From Gordionus sp. m RMFG-2023 (taxonomy: Eukaryota; Nematomorpha; Gordioida; Chordodea; Parachordodidae), in the NCBI RefSeq assembly GCF_954871325.1, contig NC_088776.1:56151301-56215300 (forward strand): a stretch of DNA of 64,000 bases, written 5' to 3'. This document shows, piece after piece, positions 57,486 through 64,000 of this stretch. The position numbers and the translations under genes were made by a program. The number at the start of each line of letters is the position of its first letter. Positions within the stretch are counted from its first letter, which is position 1. Under the pieces are notes generated by a model. It had not been told where the DNA came from, made no database searches, and saw only the letters and a program-made list of their open reading frames with translations.

Positions 57486-58109
57486 CAGAGACTAGCAGGA
57501 CGGGATTTAAGGCTGTGGAGGGGCATAAATGTTTTTAAAAAAATATACCCTGGCCGAACTGAATATTTTAAATCCCCATTATTAGCTCTAAAAATTTTAA
57601 ATAAATAAAATACATTTAAAAATATGTATCATAGAACTAAATATCACATTCATCTAGAACAGAGATACAATCAATAAAATGCTTTATAAGGCAAAAATTT
57701 ATTTATGATAAATATCATTTAATCTCTCCTTTTCTCTGTCTAGAAGAGAACCAAAAATGACTGATATTTATGTAATAGACTATATTAAATTATTAGAAGA
57801 ACAGGAAATAAGGGTCCAAAGTGTTATGATTCAACCCCGCTTCTTTTTCGACAAATGGGGAGATATGATAATTTGAAAACTTATTATATGAATTTTATAT
57901 TCGCTCAAAAACAATCCATAAAAAGAGGAAGGTATATTATTATATTTTATAAAAAATCAAGGCCTTAATAAAATTTGCACACCATGACCGAAATGTTTTT
58001 TTAAAGGAATTAGAACTAAAATACTTTTTTTAAAAATTCGGGTCTTGCCGGGAGGAATTTTTTTTCAAATAAAGGCTGGATCGAGCCTGGCTACCTCTGC
58101 AGGTCTCTG
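57486..58109. mobile_element. TIR element, same termini as 24002-24419
   Basis: CAGAGACTAGCAGGACGGGA on the left and the inverse CTACCTCTGCAGGTCTCTG on the right. Shared terminal sequence CAGAGACCTGCAG and GGG/CCGG-rich subterminal repeats link it to the nested element at 24 kb. The interior has no open frame. The flanking 8-mers do not match, so the boundary is supported by terminal symmetry only. Confidence 0.5.
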
Positions 58110-58129
58110 ATATATAATCAATTCTACAC

Positions 58130-61100
58130 TATGAATATATTATATTTCCACTTGCCTCAGTAATGTAAAATAAAAATTATTACTTTTTTTCCGAATATTC
58201 TCTAAAATAAATGAATTACTAGTTCGAGAATTTATAAAGATATATATTTCTTATGTTTCACTTATTTAATACAAATTAATTACAGATTAGGCTAATTTAT
58301 CGCAAATATATTATATCTACTAGAAACAAATAAATCTTTAAACCTAAAAAATTTTATTATAAAATTGTATTAGTAAATTTCAATATCAGTCAATATTCAA
58401 AGTAACGTAAAATCAAAAAGGCATTACTTATATTCGAAATTCCCACTAATTTAAAACATAAATAGGAATTTATAAAAATATTTCTTATGTTTAAACTTAT
58501 TCAACACAAATTAATAAGAGAAATGGCTAATTTATCGCAAATAAATTAAGTCTAACATAAATTAATGAATAAAAAAAATTCTTTAAACCTAAAAAATTTA
58601 AAGAACTTAATAAATTGTATTCGTAAATTTTTAAAATATAACTAAAATAGGTAATAATTAAAATTTAGACAAAATCAGAAATAAAATTATTTAAAAAATA
58701 TAGTATGTAGGGAATTATTTTGAGTTGTTAATTCCATAATAATCAATGTAATGTCTTAAATTACAAATTAAATTATTAAAAAATAATCGCTGCATATAAC
58801 TAATTTTTATTTATTTAAATATTAAAAAAAGTTTAAAATCATTCATTTACAGTTTTTTTTAGTAATGCTCATTGTATAAAATTATTAACATTTAACCTTT
58901 TTATACGATACGTTTTATTAATATTGAAAGAAGTTTGAGGATCCTATATTTTTTATCAAGTAAACTTAAAAAAAAAATTGGTATTGTTAGAATTTCCTAT
59001 GCCATAATAGATCTTCTAAAATTAAAATCTCTTATGTTTTTCAAAAATTAAAGGATTAATAATTATTTTGAAAACTATTTTGTCAATTTTCATCCACCAG
59101 TTAAGTAAAAATGTATTACCTTCACATACAATTTTCTCTAAAATAAATGTAGGAATTTATATATATTTCGTATGTTCATAATTATTCAAGAAAATTATTA
59201 TATTTATATTTTAAAATATTATCCAGAATATCATAAAATAATAATAGAATTTATCGCAAATAAATTAAGTCTACTATCAACAAATAAATACCCTTATTTA
59301 AACTAAAAAATTTAAATAACCTAATAAATTGTATTGGTATAATTTAATATCAGCTGAATATTCAAATCTATTGTAGATTCATGAACTTTATTAAAATGGT
59401 TAATATTAAATTTGAACAAAATCAGAAATAATATTTGTAAAGATATAGTATATAGGTAATTAATTTAAATTATTAATTACACAATAATCAACAATTAAAC
59501 TTCTTCAAAAAAATTGGTATCACTGTCGCTGGATTAGCCTATACCATAATAGATCCTTTAAATATAAAAACCTCCTATGTTTTTGCAAAATAAAAATAGA
59601 ATTCTACCCATTATTATATTATAACTTATATTTTGTCAATAATATACTAAGATATGATATTCTCTCATATGCAAGTTACGTAAAATGCATTACTTATTTC
59701 CGGAATTTCCTCTAAAATAAAACATGAATTATTAATTCAGGATTTATAAATATATTTCGTATGTTCGTACTTAATTGTGAAAATAATTTTATTTATATGT
59801 TAAAATATTATCCATTCACAATATAAGAACAAGCTAATTTATCACAAATTTATTAACTCTACTATCAATAAATGAAAACTTCTTTAAACCTAAAATATTT
59901 AAATAAAATTAAAATTTAGACAAAATCAAAAATAATAAATTATTTTTAAAATTACAGTATGCAAGTAATTTTTTGAATTATTAATTGTATAATCATGTAA
60001 TGTTTAATATTTAAAAAATAATCGCTGTAAGATTACTTATAACTAATTATTTTGATATCTTAAGTTGGAATTATTCATTTCATATATTAAAAGTAAGATA
60101 ATTATTTATCAGTTTTTTAGTAATTCTCATTATTTATATAATTATTAACAATTAATTCTTTTTATACGATATTTTATTAATATTAAAAGGAATTTAAGGA
60201 TCCAATATATTTTTTTAAATAAACTTCTTAAAAGAAATTGGTATTGTTAGAATTGCCTACACCATATTAGATCTTTTAAATATAAAAACCTCCGATGTTT
60301 TTGTAAAATAAAAGGAGAATTTTATTTTATAATATTAAGATATGATATTCATATGCCATTACCTGAAATGTTGAGCGGATTTATCACTAAAATAACCAAA
60401 ATTATTAGTTAAAAATTTATTAATATTTTTCTTATAGCTTAATCAAGAAAATAATCATATTTACATTTTAAAATATTATCCAGAATATCACAAATTAAGA
60501 ACAAGCTGATTTATCACAAATTAATTAACTCTACTATCAACAAATGAATTAAAACTTTTTTAAACCTAAAATACTTAAATAAAATTAAAATTTAGATAAA
60601 ATCAAAAATAATAATTTATTTTTAAAATTATATTATGTAAACAATTTTTTGAATTATTAATTACACAATAACCAGTGTAATGTCTAATATTACAAATAAT
60701 TTTAAAAAATAATCGTTGCAGGATAATACTTATAACTAATTAATTTGAAATTTTAGGTTGGAAAAAGTCTAAAATAATTTGTTCAAAATTATTAACATTT
60801 AACTCTTTTTACAAAAAGTTTTATTAATATTGGAAAGTTAAGGATCCTATATTTTTTTTCAAGTAAATTTTGTTAAAAAAAATTGGTATTGTTAGAATCG
60901 CATACTCATCCTTTAAATATTAAAATCTCCTATGTTTTTGCTAAGTAAAAAGGGAATTCTACTCATAATTATATCGATAACTTATATTTTCTCAATTTTA
61001 TTATATTAAAATATGATATTCTCTCATACACCAGTTAAGTAAAATGTAATACTTTGGCTAACAGTTTCGACTATAATTAAACATGTATTATTAGTTCAGG

Positions 61101-61530
61101 AATTTATTGATATAATTTGTATGTTGCTTAATCAAGAAAATGATTATATTTACATTTTAAAATATTATTCAGACTATCAATAATTAATAACAGACTAATT
61201 TATCACAAATATATGTCCACTATTAACGATAATAAACTTCTATAAACATAAAAAAATTAAATAACTTAATATAAAATTGTATTCGTAAAATTTAAATTTG
61301 AATATTCAATTCTAATGTAGAATCAGGAACTTAACATTTTAACAAAAAAGTAATCATTAAAATTTAAGCAAAATTAGAAATAATATCATTTATAAGAATA
61401 TAGTATGTAAATAGTTATTTTAAATCCTTAACTAAAAATAATCAATGTAATGTTTTATATTGCAAGTATAAATTATTAACAAATAATCGCCGTGAGATAA
61501 TAATAACAAATTATTTTGAAATCATGAATA
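58130..61530. repeat. Tandem array of roughly 0.57-0.69-kb units, large block
   Basis: The landmark GTAA(A)ATG(T)ATTAC...TCTAAAATAAA recurs near 58158, 58405, 59098, 59670, 60358 and 61030. AAAATCAGAAATAATA, ATTAATTACACAATAATCAA, AATAATCGCTG and TTGGTATTGTTAGAATTG sit in constant order between. One spacing (247 bp) is short, so that unit is truncated. The same array family is at 13340-14880. Confidence 0.78.
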
Positions 61531-62288
61531 TTTAACATATTGAAAAAATTTTTAATGCTAACAAGTAACAATAGATTTAAAAAATATTTTTTCTCAAATT
61601 ATCATATTTTCTCTATAAAAAACTAAAAACTACTAATGAAAATTTATGAATTATAATGTTAGTATTATTTATAAAATAGAAAAGATGCATATTCTTATAT
61701 TTTAGTAAAATATTTTAATGACATCAAAATATTTAGAAATTATAGGCAAATATAAATGGTTCATATAGCAACAAAATCAAGTAATCTTTCAAACAAAGTT
61801 TTACACACTATAATTATTATATAATATATATGTTCATTAAATTAACAATAACACGATATTATATTTTTATTTAGAAAAAGTTGCAAGTAAAATAAGCTGC
61901 TTTTATTCCTCCTTGTCATCTTATATCATGAAAGTATTAAAAAATACTCCTAGATTAATTAAGTTAAAAGAAATCGAAGCAAGAATCCTGTAGAAATCAC
62001 ATGCATTCGATTATGAATCTGAAGATCAATTTGTCTAGAACAGCAATTTCCATGGAACATTTTTAAAAGATATTACATACCAATTTGTACAATGTCACGT
62101 TAATCTATCCCTCAAAGATTTGAACAACTTCATACTCAATCTGAATATTTTAAAATTGATGAGCCACATAAAATTCTATTAAAGATTAGAGAACCTTTAG
62201 AGTGATAAACAATTAGTTATAAATAAAATAATAAATAAGAAAAATCTTTTTTTTAAAATTGATACAAAATTTATTTTATTAGTAAAAT
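61531..62288. other. No recognisable gene
   Basis: AT-rich with a slightly less AT-rich patch at 61900-62200 that has no open frame longer than a few dozen codons and no recognised family. Confidence 0.45.
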
Positions 62289-62476
62289 TTAATATACTTA
62301 ATGTTGTGTATAGAGTGTCTAAAATAATTTATAAATATAAGGAAGTAATATTATTGTTATTATAATTTAAAACACGCAAATCTTAATATACTTAATGTTG
62401 TGTATAGAGTGTCTAAAATAATTTATAAATATAAGGAAGTAATATTATTGTTATTATAATTTAAAACACGCAAATC
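62289..62476. repeat. Perfect 94-bp tandem duplication
   Basis: 62289-62382 and 62383-62476 (TTAATATACTTAATGTTGTG ... AACACGCAAATC) appear identical base for base. In a window where every other duplication is diverged, this is either a very recent event or an assembly artefact. Confidence 0.93.
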
Positions 62477-63571
62477 CTTTTTTTCTATTTTGAATTCCAA
62501 ATAATTAGAAATTTAACACCCTCTGTTTCAAGTGAAGAAGATTATTTCGATAGTTAATTCAATATTTTTTAAATTAGCAAACTTAATTTAACCTACATTC
62601 TGGAAGTATATTAATTTTTTAAAAATTATCGAAGCAAAGCTTAAACAAATTATACAAATATTATTGCAAAAATAGTTAAAAATATTGTTAACATTAAAGT
62701 ATACTATAATATTTTTTTAACATACCTATTTCCTGGACATTTTCTATAAATATTTGAATAAATTAAATCTTAAATTAAGCAAGAAATATTTTACCTATAT
62801 TTAAAAAATTATTGTATCATATTTAGGGGAGATCAGTTGTGGCACTGGCCAATTAGCAAGGTAATTAATTTATACCAATTTTCCTACTAAAAAAATACTT
62901 CTTCAAATTTCTCTTCCCTTGTGGTATATTAGTTAGCATGGAAAATTAGGATTCGTTATACATCTATGAGTACATATTCATCTATTTCTACAATCGATTA
63001 AAATGTCATTTTGTAATAAAATAGTCTTTGAACTCGAAGAATCTAATTTACTATTAAAGAAAACATAATATGGGATGAGCATATCAACTGAAGTAAATTT
63101 CTAGGAAATAACATTGTTTAACTTCTAAAGTAAAGGACGGGGACATTGGCCATCTAATAATAGTATCAATCTAAAAAAGGAAAACGGATATTGTTTAATT
63201 TTTTTTTTCCGGTCATGGGTTACTTTATTTGAATATTTACTGATATGATATAATGTCAAAATGTATTTAACAAATAATTAATTTTTTTAAAATGGAAGGA
63301 AGCTGTTAAAAAGTTAAAGTTAAAAAAAATTATAATTGCCTAAAATTTAAAATTTTGTCGTATAAGGTTAGTGCCCCAGCTCCAATAAATCAGTTTATTT
63401 TAGTAATATCTTGCTCATTACGAAAAGGATATATCGAATGTTGCTGTAATGATTTGTTTTTCGCGGCAAAATTTAAGACTGTTTTCATTTTTAAATAAAC
63501 GTTTTCTCGTAGGGCATATTATTTTAATAGTATATATGTTGGAAAAATTGAAGATGTGTGTATAGTATTTG
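62477..63571. other. No recognisable gene
   Basis: AT-rich. Two short patches, GTGGCACTGGCCAATTAGC near 62838 and GGGGACATTGGCCATCTAAT near 63139, resemble each other. I cannot tie them to a known family. Confidence 0.4.
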
Positions 63572-63640
63572 CAGGCACGTACATAGATTTTCTGTAAAGG
63601 GGGGTGGGGGGGGGCGGTAATTATATTTTTTTGTAAAAAT
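63572..63640. mobile_element. hAT left terminus (element may continue past the window)
   Basis: CAGGCACGTACATAGATTTTC followed by a G-rich run (GGGGGGTGGGGGGGGG) matches the left end of the hAT element at 23660 (CAGGCGCGTACGCAGG, then G-run). No inverted partner occurs before the right edge of the window. Confidence 0.55.
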
Positions 63641-63689
63641 TATTTTAGGGGTTACTTAAGAATATCTTAAGTTCCTTAAATTTATTAAG

Positions 63690-63840
63690 ACTAGTAACTA
63701 TAAAATATTGGCAATTTCTAGTAATCAGAAAAATATTACCCAAGCCTGAAGATATTTCTCATAGATTTAGGCAATAATTTTGGCTAAAGTATTAAATAGT
63801 CATTTTTAAAAATCGTCTCAAATGTAACCTATTAAAGCAA
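63690..63840. mobile_element. Degenerate palindromic MITE
   Basis: AAAAATATTACCCAAGCCTG on the left and TAATTTTGGCTAAAGTATT, TTTTTAAAAATCGTCTC on the right follow the arm order of the MITEs at 37520 and 39530. The ends are worn and no target duplication is visible. Confidence 0.5.
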
Positions 63841-64000
63841 TAATAATTCTGAGGTATGTTTTTTTTTCTTATTAAAAACAAATGTTCAATAATTAGTAGA
63901 AGTACTAATCAATATAATTGCCAATATATAATAATTTTTATATATTAAAAGAATAGTAAATGTTGGAAATTATGAAATGCATCTAAAACATATTTTGGAC

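Overview
The window is very AT-rich (about four fifths A+T by eye) with one short run of Ns. I see no intact host protein-coding gene, no rRNA, no convincing tRNA and no CRISPR. What can be recognised is metazoan transposable-element debris: hAT DNA transposons, a restriction-like-endonuclease (RLE) LINE, an apurinic-endonuclease (APE) LINE, a short LTR retrotransposon, a PIF/Harbinger-type MITE and palindromic hAT-type MITEs. The rest is tandem and dispersed non-coding repeats. This fits gene-poor, repeat-rich DNA of an AT-rich invertebrate. I cannot name the species.

Layout. 0.1-0.6 kb is a degenerate minisatellite. 2.1-9.4 kb is built from diverged copies of a unit of about 2 kb, interrupted by a 17-bp minisatellite, a satellite array of about 143-bp units and a 3' fragment of the RLE LINE (5.8-6.5 kb). 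10-15 kb carries dispersed repeats and an array of roughly 0.4-0.7 kb units that is found again at 55.9-61.5 kb. A fragment of an LTR-element integrase (14.9-15.1 kb) precedes the N gap. After the gap lies a broken DDE-like transposase gene (15.2-16.6 kb). A 420-bp hAT-type element with a perfect 8-bp target duplication follows at 18.2 kb.

19-28.5 kb is a nest of insertions. An APE LINE (19.1-23.1 kb) is split by an LTR retrotransposon (20.19-22.46 kb, 5-bp target duplication). Next to it an RLE LINE (23.4-28.5 kb) is split by a 1.9-kb hAT element, which may hold a further small TIR element.

29.2-36.4 kb and 42.5-47.5 kb are two copies of one non-coding block. The first copy gained a 2.4-kb hAT element (32.75-35.14 kb) and an RLE LINE tail (36.4-37.3 kb), and the second copy shows both empty sites. 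A palindromic MITE (30.96 and 44.47 kb) is present in both, so it predates the duplication. Between the blocks are a local tandem duplication (37.1-40.1 kb), a foldback-like element (38.46-39.35 kb) and a hAT transposase remnant cut at the duplication edge (40.1-41.0 kb).

47.6-64 kb is mostly further copies of the same repeats. These include a second small 143-bp satellite array, tandem units that contain the RLE LINE tail (51.8-55.6 kb), a 244-bp Harbinger-like MITE with an empty paralogous site, the 0.6-kb-unit array, a perfect 94-bp tandem duplication and one hAT terminus near the right edge.

No set of genes here works together. The value of the window is the datable order of insertions and a few families that deserve classification.
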